DNA of 64,000 nt from Nocardia aurea (GTDB taxonomy: Bacteria; Actinomycetota; Actinomycetes; Mycobacteriales; Mycobacteriaceae): the NCBI RefSeq assembly GCF_003123685.1, contig NZ_QCYJ01000127.1, positions 248,001-312,000 of the forward strand. The letters are read 5' to 3'. The position numbers and the translations under genes were made by a program. Below the pieces are notes generated by a model. The model saw only the letters and a program-made list of their open reading frames with translations. It did not search any database and was not told where the DNA came from. Each line of letters opens with the position of its first letter. Position 1 is the stretch's first letter. Below are positions 22,313-30,367 of the stretch, one piece after another.

Positions 22313-23049
22313 GTGTCGCCGGAACGGTCCGCGAGCAACTGCCCCAACGACATTCCCGCCAGCTCCCGCACCTCGCGGGACAGGTGGGCCTGATCGGCGA
22401 AACCGGCGTCGGCCGCGGTGTCGGCGGCTGACATCCCGGTCCGCGCCATCGCGACCGCGCGCCGCAACCGCAGGATGCGGGCCAGCGTCTTCGGCCCGTA
22501 TCCGAAGGCCGCCAGCGAACGGCGGTACAGCAGGCGGGTATTCACCCCGGTCCGCTCGGCGGTCGCCGCCACCGAGATCCCGGAATCCATGGCGGCCACG
22601 ATCCGCGGCAGCAGCGGATCGGGCGGACCCGCCTCCGCCGCGCGCTCCAGCGCGATCGACTCGAGCGCTCCCGCCCGGTCGGCGGCGTCGTCGACCCGGC
22701 CGGTGAGCGCGCGCACCGTGCGCGACGGCCACAGCTCGTCCAGGCCGACCCGGCGGTCGCGCAGTTCGTCGGCGGGCACGCCGAGCAGCGCGGGACCGGA
22801 GCCGGGAAAGAACCTGATCCCCGCGTAGGTGGTGCCGATCGGCACGTCGGGGCGGAACGCGGTGGTGTCGGGACCGGCGACGACGAGGACGCCCGCACGC
22901 CATATCAGGTCGATACAGCCGTCGGGCAGCACGGGCGCGGCCCGATCGCGCCCGGTCACGGTACGCGTCCACAGCACCGCGCCCGCCAGCCGCGACGGGC
23001 GCTCACGGTAGGCGGGGGCTCGGTCCGGGTGACGGGTCGTCCGATCCAC
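22294..23049 (-). CDS. AraC family transcriptional regulator
   Basis: A 251-residue regulator with a sensing domain (about 1-140; PDGCIDLIWRAGVLVVAGPDTTAF resembles the DUF6597-type N-terminus common in such proteins) and a C-terminal AraC HTH domain. The latter includes VAATAERTGVNTRLLYRR as the first helix-turn-helix and AADTAADAGFADQAHLSREV as the second. GTG 23049 is chosen because sequence further upstream contains a strong hairpin. It overlaps the VOC gene tail to tail, and the pair may be functionally related. The target is unknown. Confidence 0.85.
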   Translation of the reverse strand: MDRTTRHPDRAPAYRERPSRLAGAVLWTRTVTGRDRAAPVLPDGCIDLIWRAGVLVVAGPDTTAFRPDVPIGTTYAGIRFFPGSGPALLGVPADELRDRRVGLDELWPSRTVRALTGRVDDAADRAGALESIALERAAEAGPPDPLLPRIVAAMDSGISVAATAERTGVNTRLLYRRSLAAFGYGPKTLARILRLRRAVAMARTGMSAADTAADAGFADQAHLSREVRELAGMSLGQLLADRSGDTQPSGA

Positions 23050-23100
23050 CCCACCGAGGCTACGCACCGACACCGACAGATCCCCGACTAATCTGAAGAC

Positions 23101-23125
23101 ACCCGCCCTCGGTTCGAGGGCGGGT
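23101..23125. promoter_or_regulatory. 10-bp stem hairpin between divergent AraC and hotdog genes
   Basis: ACCCGCCCTC (23101-23110) and GAGGGCGGGT (23116-23125) enclose GGTTC; flanking TCTGA and TCAGA are also complementary. It lies 52 bp before the AraC start, inside its probable 5' leader, and 80 bp before the hotdog gene. It could be an attenuator or an operator. Confidence 0.5.
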
Positions 23126-23205
23126 TCAGACATCGGACGACGCGGTCCGCGGTATCCCCGTGGGCCCGGCCGTCCGGTGACATATCGGAAGGGACCACTG
23201 CCGGC

Positions 23206-23679
23206 ATGACCCAGAGCAACACCGGGGACGCACCTCCCCTCGCCGACATCATCAACGGCGCAATGGAATTCACGATTCCCCCGGCCGGGAAGATGGGGGT
23301 TCGGGCGATCGAGGCGCGCCGGGGATACGCCTCGGCCAGTGTTCCCATCGAAGGGAACGGCAACCACTTCGGGGTCATCTACGCCGGAGTGCAGTTCACC
23401 GTCGCGGAAGTACTCGGCGGGATGATCGCCATCGCGACCTTCGACAATTCGGCGTACTACCCGCTGGTCAAGGGTTTCGAGATCGCGTTCGTCGGCATGG
23501 CGAAATCGGACCTGCGCGCCGAGGCCACCCTCGCCGAGGAGGAGATCGCCCGCATCGAGGCCGAGGCGGCCGAGCGCGGGAAATCGGATTTCACCCTGGA
23601 GGCCGTGGTCACCGATGCCGACGGCAAGAAGGTGGCGGTGACCAAAGGCCTGTACCAGCTGCGGGCCCACGGCAGATAG
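23206..23679 (+). CDS. Hotdog-fold thioesterase-like protein (DUF4442/PaaI-like)
   Basis: A 157-residue single hotdog-domain protein. GVRAIEARRGYASASVPIEGNGNHFGVIYAGVQF is the characteristic strand-helix region with the NHFG...AG motif, followed by LGGMIAIATFD on the central helix. Such proteins hydrolyse acyl-CoA thioesters or bind acyl chains. A GGAAGG lies about 12 bases before the ATG. It is divergent from the AraC regulator, which may control it. The substrate is unknown. Confidence 0.8.
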   Translation: MTQSNTGDAPPLADIINGAMEFTIPPAGKMGVRAIEARRGYASASVPIEGNGNHFGVIYAGVQFTVAEVLGGMIAIATFDNSAYYPLVKGFEIAFVGMAKSDLRAEATLAEEEIARIEAEAAERGKSDFTLEAVVTDADGKKVAVTKGLYQLRAHGR

Positions 23680-23690
23680 CCATCGCGCCG

Positions 23691-23723
23691 GATCGGCGGC
23701 CGGTCGGACGCCGGGCGCCGATC
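23691..23723. terminator. Hairpin between convergent hotdog and lipoprotein genes
   Basis: GATCGGCG (23691-23698) pairs with CGCCGATC (23716-23723) across a 17-nt GC-rich loop that can itself fold. It is a probable shared terminator. Confidence 0.45.
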
Positions 23724-23735
23724 GTGGACCGCGCG

Positions 23736-24221
23736 TCAGTTCGGATTGGCCCCGCGCGGCGTCACGCGAATGTAGTGCGCCTCGTCGGCCGGGATCCTGT
23801 TGCCGGTATCCCGGCATCCGACGGTGACCTCGGTGGCGGGCTGCGAGGAAAAGGTCCAGAGCGTGATCCACTCACCGCCGGCGATTGTTTCGCGTTTCTT
23901 GACGTCCGAGGAACGCAGATCTTCGTTGCGTCCGGTGCTGTCGGTTACCGTGCAGCGCAATCCGGATGCGGCGTCTCCCCACTCGGCGGGCGCCTTGATA
24001 TCCATGATGGCCTCGGCGGGCACGACCACCGGCCGCGCGGCCCCGATCGCGATACGCACCCCGGGGCCCTGCTCCTCGGCGGCCTGTTCCGTCGTGCGCT
24101 GCGGCGCACCGGATGTGGAGACAACCGTCGAGGTAGCGGCCGTTGTCGAAGTGTCGTCGCCGGAACATCCGGCCACCGTGGCGGCCAAGGCGACGGGCAC
24201 CGCCATCCAGATCAGTCTCAC
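23736..24221 (-). CDS. Putative lipoprotein
   Basis: A 161-residue exported lipoprotein. The signal peptide MRLIWMAVPVALAATVAGC ends in the lipobox VAGC (Cys19), followed by a Thr/Ser-rich linker and a compact domain of about 110 residues with two cysteines (RCTV, VGCRD), probably a disulfide-linked beta-sandwich. The ending TVGCRDTGNRIPADEAHYIRV resembles small secreted proteins of Nocardia; no function is known. The start is GTG 24221, with AGAGAGG upstream. Confidence 0.8.
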   Translation of the reverse strand: MRLIWMAVPVALAATVAGCSGDDTSTTAATSTVVSTSGAPQRTTEQAAEEQGPGVRIAIGAARPVVVPAEAIMDIKAPAEWGDAASGLRCTVTDSTGRNEDLRSSDVKKRETIAGGEWITLWTFSSQPATEVTVGCRDTGNRIPADEAHYIRVTPRGANPN

Positions 24222-24458
24222 AGGTCAACCTCTCTTCGCGCCCCCGCTCGCGCGGCGGGCCGGATCAGCGATCGAACACAGCGAAAAACGTCTCGCGGGA
24301 AATCACACTACAGGGCCGGAGAATTCGCAATTTATCGGCAAATGGTCGATGACGTGACAACTTTCGTGAAATCCGACAATTCGAGCGCGCGCCGTCGACG
24401 TCACTCCCGAATTGCCGGTCGGCCACCCGCACGACCCGGCGGCTAGGATCGCGCTGGT
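24222..24458. other. Intergenic region upstream of lipoprotein and hydrolase genes
   Basis: About 240 bp of divergent promoter region, notably AT-richer around 24290-24390. TAGGAT at 24444-24449 is a good -10 box for the dienelactone hydrolase gene. No gene is seen. Confidence 0.5.
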
Positions 24459-24482
24459 GATCACGACAGCGTGGTCGTGATC
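24459..24482. promoter_or_regulatory. 9-6-9 dyad just downstream of the hydrolase promoter
   Basis: GATCACGAC (24459-24467) and GTCGTGATC (24474-24482) are perfect inverted arms with a 6-bp spacer. The dyad starts 9 bp after the TAGGAT box, around the expected transcription start, a classic repressor position. The regulator is unknown. Confidence 0.6.
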
Positions 24483-24521
24483 GCCTCGCATTCCGGCAAC
24501 CATTCGTCTTGGAGAATCCCG

Positions 24522-25298
24522 ATGACGTTATCCGTCGCATTCCACACGCTCGACATCACGACTCTCGACGGCGCAGCGGACGCCTATCTGGCCCAACCCG
24601 ACGACGGCCGCGCGTATCCGGGCGTGCTCTTTCTCCCCGACGCCTTCGGACTGCGCCCGTGGATCTGGGAGATGGTCGAAACCATTGCCGCGCAAGGCTA
24701 TGTCGTGCTCGCGCCGAATTTCTTCTACCGCGCGGGCAAGGCACCGGTGCTACCGCTGCCGGACTTCTCCGAGCCCGACGCCCGCGCGAATTTCTTCAGC
24801 GCGCTCGCGCCACTACGAGAACAGTTGACGCCGGAACTCGCCCTGCGCGACCTGGGCGCCTATCTCAACCGGCTGGCCGATGACGAACATGTCGTCCCCG
24901 GCGGTCTCGGCATCGTCGGGTACTGCATGGGCGGGCGGCTCGCGCTGCGGGCCGCGGGCGAGTACGGCCCGAGGGTCGCGGCGGCGGCGAGTTTTCACGG
25001 CGGCGGGCTCGCGGTCGACGACGCACCCGACAGCCCGCACCACGCCGCCGGTCGCATCGAAGCGGAACTGTTCATCGCGCACGCCGACGCGGACCCCTCC
25101 ATCCCCGCCGAGCAGATCGCGGTACTCGACAAGGCGTTGGACGCGGCCGGGCTGCGCTACACCTCGGTGGTCTACCCCGGTGTCTCCCACGGTTTCACCA
25201 TGCGCGATGTGCCCGTCTACGACGAGGACTCCTACCAACGGCATCTGAGCGACCTGCTCGATCTGCTGCGTCGGAACCTGCCCGGCGAAGCGGCCTGA
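24522..25298 (+). CDS. Dienelactone hydrolase family protein
   Basis: A 258-residue alpha/beta hydrolase of the dienelactone hydrolase family. The nucleophile is Cys in VGYCMGGRLAL; the catalytic Asp lies in AHADADPSIP and the His in GVSHGFTMRD, all in the usual order. PDAFGLRPWIWEMVE early in the sequence matches the family. DLH enzymes open dienelactones in aromatic catabolism, but many homologues act on other esters. GGAG lies 7 bases before the ATG; further upstream codons are open but lie within the operator region. No aromatic-degradation genes are adjacent. Confidence 0.88.
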   Translation: MTLSVAFHTLDITTLDGAADAYLAQPDDGRAYPGVLFLPDAFGLRPWIWEMVETIAAQGYVVLAPNFFYRAGKAPVLPLPDFSEPDARANFFSALAPLREQLTPELALRDLGAYLNRLADDEHVVPGGLGIVGYCMGGRLALRAAGEYGPRVAAAASFHGGGLAVDDAPDSPHHAAGRIEAELFIAHADADPSIPAEQIAVLDKALDAAGLRYTSVVYPGVSHGFTMRDVPVYDEDSYQRHLSDLLDLLRRNLPGEAA

Positions 25299-25393
25299 CC
25301 GGATGACGGGAGGCGATCCCGGCACGCCCGATCTCCTCGGCGGCGACGCGGTGCGGCGATACCGAGGACGCCGACCCGAGAACTTGGAGGATC

Positions 25394-26362
25394 GTGGATC
25401 TCACCTCGCACCGCGAACTGACCCTCGACGACATCGAAGCCGCCGCCTCGCGAATCGCCGGCGGCGTGCGCCCGGTGGTGGTCGCACCCGCCGACCTGCC
25501 CGGCGCGGGCGAATCGTGGCTCGCCCTGGAATTCATGCAGCACACCGGAACGTTCAAGGCCCGGGGCGCACTCAATTTCCTGCGTGCGTACCGGGATCTG
25601 GCGACCTTGCCCGAGGCCGGGGTAACCATCGCCTCCGGCGGCAACGCCGGGCTGGCCTGCGCGTGGGCGGCGCGAGCCCAGGGTGTCACGGCGACGGTCT
25701 TCCTGCCCGCTACCGCGCCCGCCGTGAAGGTGGCGCGGTTACGTGATTACGGCGCGCGCGTGCGACTGGTCGGCGACCAGTACGCCGACGCGCTCGCCGC
25801 CTGTCACGAATTCGCGGCGCGGAGCGGGGCACTGATGTCGCACGCCTACGACAACCCGCTCATCGCGGCGGGCGCGGGCACCCTCATGACCGAGATCCAC
25901 CAGCGACTGCCCGATCTCGACACCGTCGTGGTCGCGGTCGGCGGCGGCGGACTCTTCGCGGGCATCGCCACCGCCGCGCATCGGTACGGCGTGCGCACGG
26001 TGGCGGTGGAACCGCGGCACTGCCGCGCGCTCGATGCCGCGTTGGCCGCGGGCCATCCGGTCGACGTCCCCGTCGATTCGGTCGCCGCCGACTCCCTCGG
26101 CGCGCGCCGGGCCACCGATCTCGCCGTGGCCGCCGCCCTGCGGACCGGCGCGCGTTCGGTCCTGGTCTCCGACGACGAGATCGTCGCCGCCCGCCGGATG
26201 CTGTGGGCCGAGCGACGACTCGCCGTCGAACACGGCGCCGCCACCGCGCTCGCGGGGGTGATCGGCGGCGTGTCCGGGCACGGCTACCGCCCGACCACCG
26301 GTGAACGGGTCTGCGTCGTGCTGTGCGGCGCCAATACCGACCCGTCGGACCTGGCCGGATGA
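25394..26362 (+). CDS. PLP-dependent threonine/serine dehydratase-like enzyme
   Basis: A 322-residue fold-type II PLP enzyme of the serine/threonine dehydratase group. The PLP lysine is in HTGTFKARGALNF, the substrate loop ASGGNAGLACAWAA binds the carboxylate, and VAVGGGGLFAGI binds the phosphate. It is of catabolic length, without a C-terminal ACT regulatory domain. It may deaminate threonine or serine or act on a related amino acid (serine racemase-like). GTG 25394 has GGAGG 6 bases upstream. It follows the dienelactone hydrolase by 95 bp and may be co-transcribed. Confidence 0.85.
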   Translation: MDLTSHRELTLDDIEAAASRIAGGVRPVVVAPADLPGAGESWLALEFMQHTGTFKARGALNFLRAYRDLATLPEAGVTIASGGNAGLACAWAARAQGVTATVFLPATAPAVKVARLRDYGARVRLVGDQYADALAACHEFAARSGALMSHAYDNPLIAAGAGTLMTEIHQRLPDLDTVVVAVGGGGLFAGIATAAHRYGVRTVAVEPRHCRALDAALAAGHPVDVPVDSVAADSLGARRATDLAVAAALRTGARSVLVSDDEIVAARRMLWAERRLAVEHGAATALAGVIGGVSGHGYRPTTGERVCVVLCGANTDPSDLAG

Positions 26363-26438
26363 CCCGTGGAAGTCACTACCCGGCAACGGAATCGGTTCGC
26401 TACCGGGCAACCGGGTGTTCATCGGCAAGACTGTTGGC

Positions 26439-27188
26439 ATGACGAGGGACGCGGTTACGGTCGCACACCGATTGGTACTGGAGAAGTTCCCGCGGGCACG
26501 CGCGGCCTGGCTCGGCGGCAGCGTGGTCACCGGCGGCGTCACCAGCGCCTCGGATCTCGATATCACGGTCCTACTCGAGGGCGAGCCCGCGCCCTACCGC
26601 GAATCACTGCATCGCGGCCGCTGGCCGGTGGAGATGTTCGTCCAGACCGAGTCGTCGCTGATGCGGTTCTGCACCGACGAGATCGCGGCCCGCAATCCCA
26701 CCACGGTCCGCCTGGTCGGACAATCCGAGGTGCTCGTCGACGTCGACGGCAGCGGCCATCGCCTGCGCGCGCTGTTCCTGCGTCTGCTCGACGCCGGACC
26801 GGTCCCGCCCACCGGTGACGAAATCCGTTCCGCCCGTTACGGAATCACCGACCTCTTGGACGACCTCATCGCCTCGGACTGCGAGGACGAGCGGCTGATG
26901 ATCGCCACCGCGCTCGCGACCGGGGCGGGCGAACTGCTGTTGACCGGATACGGACGCTGGATCGGGCGCGGGAAATGGCTGCGCCGCGAAATCCGTTCCC
27001 TCGACGAGCGATTCGGCTCGGACTGGGCGGTCCGGCTGCCCGCAGCGGTGCGCGCCGTCGCGGCCGACGATATCGGACCGATGGTGGCGGCCACCGACGA
27101 GATCCTGAGTCTGTTCGGCGGCAGACTCTTCGAGGGATACCGCACGCGCCCCGCCGACGCGCACACCGAGCATCAGGGCGCCCAGTAG
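26439..27188 (+). CDS. Nucleotidyltransferase-domain protein
   Basis: A 249-residue protein whose N-terminal third is a polymerase-beta-like nucleotidyltransferase: AAWLGGSVVTGG followed by SDLDITVLL supplies the GS and D-x-D metal-binding residues. The C-terminal part is helical (YGITDLLDDLIASD, GELLLTGYGRW), as in aminoglycoside-adenylyltransferase-like or MNT/HEPN-like stand-alone enzymes. The substrate is unknown. ATG 26439 follows a short spacer after the dehydratase; two GGCAACnGG-type direct repeats lie just upstream. Confidence 0.8.
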   Translation: MTRDAVTVAHRLVLEKFPRARAAWLGGSVVTGGVTSASDLDITVLLEGEPAPYRESLHRGRWPVEMFVQTESSLMRFCTDEIAARNPTTVRLVGQSEVLVDVDGSGHRLRALFLRLLDAGPVPPTGDEIRSARYGITDLLDDLIASDCEDERLMIATALATGAGELLLTGYGRWIGRGKWLRREIRSLDERFGSDWAVRLPAAVRAVAADDIGPMVAATDEILSLFGGRLFEGYRTRPADAHTEHQGAQ

Positions 27189-27260
27189 CTCCGCCGGACG
27201 AGCGGCTCGGTCACACGGCGTGAACCGCTCACCAGGTGCGCGATCCGCGCGGCCCCGGCG

Positions 27261-27554
27261 CTAGCCGACGACGGCGTTCATGATGGTGCCCGCACTGGTC
27301 GCGACGACGCCGCCGATCATGGCTCCCGCCACCATCTTCGGTGATTGCAATCCACCACCGGACCATTTCTCCCAGGCGAAGCGACCACCGGCGTAGACGA
27401 TCGCGAGGATGCCGGAGAGCAGGACGAACCAGGTGAGGTAGCGGACCAGCTGCATGATCTTGTCCGCCAGCGGCGGCGCCTCGGGTGACGGGTTGCCGAT
27501 CTGCGCAAGTACCGCGCCGTACGTGTCGTGCGCGGTAGCGAGAATGATGCTCAC
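27261..27554 (-). CDS. Small two-helix membrane protein, TrbC/VirB2-like
   Basis: A 97-residue protein starting at GTG 27554, with GAGGGG upstream. Residues 36-56 form one membrane helix (LVRYLTWFVLLSGILAIVYAGG) and residues 73-95 another (MVAGAMIGGVVATSAGTIMNAVV), separated by a short polar loop WEKWSGGG. The N-terminal APPLADKIMQL run and two-helix hairpin resemble the TrbC/VirB2 pilin-like proteins seen in actinobacterial conjugation loci, but no other type IV secretion gene is nearby. A holin or an unknown small membrane protein are alternatives. It is divergent from the SGNH hydrolase. Confidence 0.6.
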   Translation of the reverse strand: MSIILATAHDTYGAVLAQIGNPSPEAPPLADKIMQLVRYLTWFVLLSGILAIVYAGGRFAWEKWSGGGLQSPKMVAGAMIGGVVATSAGTIMNAVVG

Positions 27555-27691
27555 AGTCGTACCCCTCTTCGAATGTCGACGAACGATTCGAGAACGCCCC
27601 CAACGAGAGTACTCGTTTCCCCTCGGAAACATTGCGGGGCAGGACATTTCAAGAAAGATGCCGACCGGTCGGATGGACCCTCGACAAATAC

Positions 27692-27707
27692 ATACGATCG
27701 ACCGTAT
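27692..27707. promoter_or_regulatory. TetR-type operator overlapping a leaderless promoter
   Basis: ATACGATCGACCGTAT (27692-27707) has ATACG/CGTAT inverted arms. The -10 box TATTCT (27705-27710) overlaps its right arm and ends 6 nt before the ATG of the SGNH hydrolase gene, with no Shine-Dalgarno. The likely ligand is the TetR protein encoded by the second gene of the operon. Confidence 0.65.
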
Positions 27708-27716
27708 TCTTACCTT

Positions 27717-28400
27717 ATGACAGTCACCAGGGAACATTTCACCGAAGAGACCGATCCGTACTGCCTGCCCGCGCTGGAGGCCGCCGCGCTCCTGTTCGAC
27801 GCACCCTGGCGACGTTTCGGCGTCATCGGTGACAGCCTGTCCGCGGGCACCGGCGATCCGACCCCGGGCTACGCGTCGATCGGCTGGCCCGACCGGGTCG
27901 CGGACGTGCTCCGCCGCGTGCACCCCGACCTGGCATATCTCAATACCGCGGTGAACGGCGCGACCACCGACGAGGCGATCGGGACCCAACTCGATCGCGT
28001 GCTCGCCTTCGAGCCGGATCTGCTGCACCTGCCCAGCGGCGCCAACGACATCGTGCGCCGCTCCCCCGACTACGACCGAATCGAGCAGACCCTGCGCGGA
28101 CTCTACGAACGCGCCGCGTCGACCGGAGCCCGGCTGATCACCTTCACCCTCGGAAAGGCCTACGACATACCGGTTTTCCCGGATTGGCCACAGCGCGTGC
28201 GGACCCTCAACGGCATCACACGCGGACTCGCGGCCGAATACCGGGCGGTGCTGGTCGAGATGTGGGACCACCCGATCAACGACCGGGCCGATCTGCTCAG
28301 CGCCGACCGCATCCACTTCGCCGCGTCGGGTCAGGCCGCGTTGGCCGCCGAAGTGGTGAAACAGCTGGCCCACCACCTCGAACGCGGGCGTCGCGCATGA
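27717..28400 (+). CDS. SGNH/GDSL-family hydrolase
   Basis: A 227-residue cytosolic esterase-like protein. Block I is FGVIGDSLSAGTGDP (Ser nucleophile), the block III-like segment is LPSGANDIVRR with the oxyanion Asn, and DRIHFAASGQ carries the catalytic Asp-x-x-His. There is no signal peptide. Transcription probably begins at the ATG (TATTCT 6 nt upstream). Its stop codon overlaps the start of the following TetR gene by 4 bp, so regulator and enzyme form one unit. The substrate is unknown. Confidence 0.88.
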   Translation: MTVTREHFTEETDPYCLPALEAAALLFDAPWRRFGVIGDSLSAGTGDPTPGYASIGWPDRVADVLRRVHPDLAYLNTAVNGATTDEAIGTQLDRVLAFEPDLLHLPSGANDIVRRSPDYDRIEQTLRGLYERAASTGARLITFTLGKAYDIPVFPDWPQRVRTLNGITRGLAAEYRAVLVEMWDHPINDRADLLSADRIHFAASGQAALAAEVVKQLAHHLERGRRA

Positions 28401-29017
28401 GCGCGCCGGCACCGCGGCCACTCACCGACAAACGGCTGCTGCGCGGTGCGCGCACCAGATCGACGGTCCTGCGTCGCGCGGTCGATCTGGCCTCGCTCGA
28501 CGGACTGGAGGGTTTGAGTTTCGGCCGGATCGCCGCCGACACCGGTCTGAGCAAGGCGGGCGTGCAGACCCTGTTCCGCACCAAGGAAATACTGCAACTG
28601 GCGGCCGTCGACCACGCGCGGGATCTGTTCATCGAGGCAGTCGTCGACCCCGCCCGCGCCGAAGCACGCGGTGGCGCGCGATTGCGGGCACTCGTGGAGA
28701 ACTGGATCGTGTACGCCGAGACCCCGCTTTTCCTCGGCGGCTGCTTCCGAGCGGCGAATATGACCGAATTCGACAGCAAGCCCGGTCCGGTCCGCGACGC
28801 GCTGCTCCGCGACCAGCGGGACTGGCGCGCACTGCTCGCGAATCAGTTCCGCCACGCCGCCACCGCGGGCGAGAGTGCCCAGACGGACCCGCAACTGGCC
28901 GCGTTCCAACTCGACGCGGTACTGCTCGCAGCGAATACGGCCCTGCGACTCGATGATTCGACGGTGATCAGCAAGGTGCGGCGTGTCCTCGATCAGATGC
29001 TGCGCCCACCCGGGTAG
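28397..29017 (+). CDS. TetR family regulator coupled to the SGNH hydrolase
   Basis: A 206-residue TetR protein. The HTH region is GLSFGRIAADTGLSKAGVQTLFRTKEIL (about residues 38-65), preceded by LRRAVDLASLDG. The C-terminal half begins DLFIEAVVDPARAEARGGARLRALVENWIVYAE, as in TetR_C_16-like ligand domains. ATGA overlap with the SGNH gene implies translational coupling. The palindrome over the shared promoter suggests autorepression, relieved by a substrate or product of the hydrolase. Confidence 0.88.
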   Translation: MSAPAPRPLTDKRLLRGARTRSTVLRRAVDLASLDGLEGLSFGRIAADTGLSKAGVQTLFRTKEILQLAAVDHARDLFIEAVVDPARAEARGGARLRALVENWIVYAETPLFLGGCFRAANMTEFDSKPGPVRDALLRDQRDWRALLANQFRHAATAGESAQTDPQLAAFQLDAVLLAANTALRLDDSTVISKVRRVLDQMLRPPG

Positions 29018-29023
29018 CGGCGT

Positions 29024-29494
29024 CTACCAGAACGAACCGCGGGCGCCGACCGGCTCGGGGGCGAACCGCCACGAGCCGACGGATTCCGGCTCGGGATCTC
29101 GCACCCGCTCGAACGCGATCCAGGTCCGGTTGTTCGTCAGCACCAGACCGTCCTCCGACACGGCGAAGGTGGGACCGCGGGTCAGGAATTCGATGAGCCA
29201 GAGATCCTGGCCCTCCGATTCCGGCGAGCAGGCCATCAGGGTGGAACAGGGAGCGCGCGCGTCGAGGATGTCGCCGACGAGATCGGCGTCGAACATCGTC
29301 GTGTTGCAGCCCGCGTGCGCGGAAAGCCTGCGGGTCTCCGCGACGAACCAGAGCGTGATCCGGGTATTTCGAACGAGTGCGCGGGGCGTGCCGTCGTCGG
29401 TCACGGACACCGAGGCGTACCGCTGGCCCCACAGGGTCGGTCGATTCATCGGCGGGAACAGTTCCTCACTGACGGTGGTCGAATGTTCAACCAT
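29024..29494 (-). CDS. META-domain (HslJ-like) protein
   Basis: A 156-residue protein whose C-terminal 110 residues look like a META/DUF306 domain: RRLSAHAGCNTTMFDADL, then CSTLMACSPESEGQDLWLIEFLTRGPTFAV and LVLTNNRTWIAFERV. The conserved GCN, an M.C segment and the final beta-strands are all there. META domains occur in HslJ and in lipoproteins linked to stress or metal response. There is no signal peptide with this start; a later ATG at 29449 is also possible. It lies 52 bp after the IclR regulator in the same direction. Confidence 0.7.
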   Translation of the reverse strand: MVEHSTTVSEELFPPMNRPTLWGQRYASVSVTDDGTPRALVRNTRITLWFVAETRRLSAHAGCNTTMFDADLVGDILDARAPCSTLMACSPESEGQDLWLIEFLTRGPTFAVSEDGLVLTNNRTWIAFERVRDPEPESVGSWRFAPEPVGARGSFW

Positions 29495-29546
29495 CTTCGG
29501 GCGGTCGATTCGCGACCGAAACCTGCCGGTCCGCTCATCGAACCGA

Positions 29547-30278
29547 TCAGCGCAAATTCTTCTCGATCTCCCGTGCGGCATGCGCGACGAGTCGGGGCAA
29601 ACCGGGCGGAAAGCGGTTCGCCAGCGACATACAGCCGATGGCGGCCACATCGGTGCCACCGTTCCAGCGAATGGTCGCGGCCACGCAGCAGACGCCGTTC
29701 GCGACATCGAAATGGTCGACGGCGACCGACCCGTTGTCCTCGATGGCGGTACGGATCCGCCGCCATTCGGTCCCCGTGTATCCCGGCGGCGGTGGCGCCG
29801 GATCCGCCCTGGCCGCCATCAGTACCTGCGCCAACGCGGTGCGGAACGCGAGATCACTGCCGGGGCCCGCGCTCAGGAAGACATCGGCGCCGTTGAATCC
29901 GGTGACCATGTGGACCGCGCCCTGATCCAGCACGCAGACCGCGACCATGGATTCGGTCAGCGCGGCGAGCACCCGGCCCGGTCGCTGAGCGGCTCGGCGC
30001 AGCATCGGCGCGACCTGCCATTGCCGTCCGAGCGCGGCCAGGCGCGACCCGACGAAATACCGCTGCTCGACCCGCTGGACCGCGCCGAGGCCGACCAACT
30101 GCTCGGCGAGCCGGTACGCGGTCGCCTTGGGGATCCCGGTCGAGCGGGAGAGCACCGACAGCCCACATCCGTCCGGACATTCCGAAATGGCCTGTAGTAC
30201 TTGGAATCCCGCGTCCAACACACCGCGACCCGCACTCGATGACGTGCCGAGCGATTCCCGCGTGGAATCCGTGACCAT
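29547..30278 (-). CDS. IclR family transcriptional regulator
   Basis: A 243-residue IclR-type regulator: N-terminal winged HTH (GFQVLQAISECPDGCGLSVLSRSTGIPKATAYRLAEQL), then a ligand-binding domain ending with IGCMSLANRFPPGLPRLVAHAAREI, the usual C-terminal motif. ATG 30278 has a GGGGGA upstream. It precedes the META-domain gene. No catabolic operon is adjacent, so the target is not evident. Confidence 0.87.
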   Translation of the reverse strand: MVTDSTRESLGTSSSAGRGVLDAGFQVLQAISECPDGCGLSVLSRSTGIPKATAYRLAEQLVGLGAVQRVEQRYFVGSRLAALGRQWQVAPMLRRAAQRPGRVLAALTESMVAVCVLDQGAVHMVTGFNGADVFLSAGPGSDLAFRTALAQVLMAARADPAPPPPGYTGTEWRRIRTAIEDNGSVAVDHFDVANGVCCVAATIRWNGGTDVAAIGCMSLANRFPPGLPRLVAHAAREIEKNLR

Positions 30279-30367
30279 CGCGTATCCCCCTCTCCGGCAA
30301 CAACTCGCGGCTCGACGCGGGCTCTCGCCCCGAGCCACGCCGCCGCCGATGCGGGCAGCCTAGCGAC

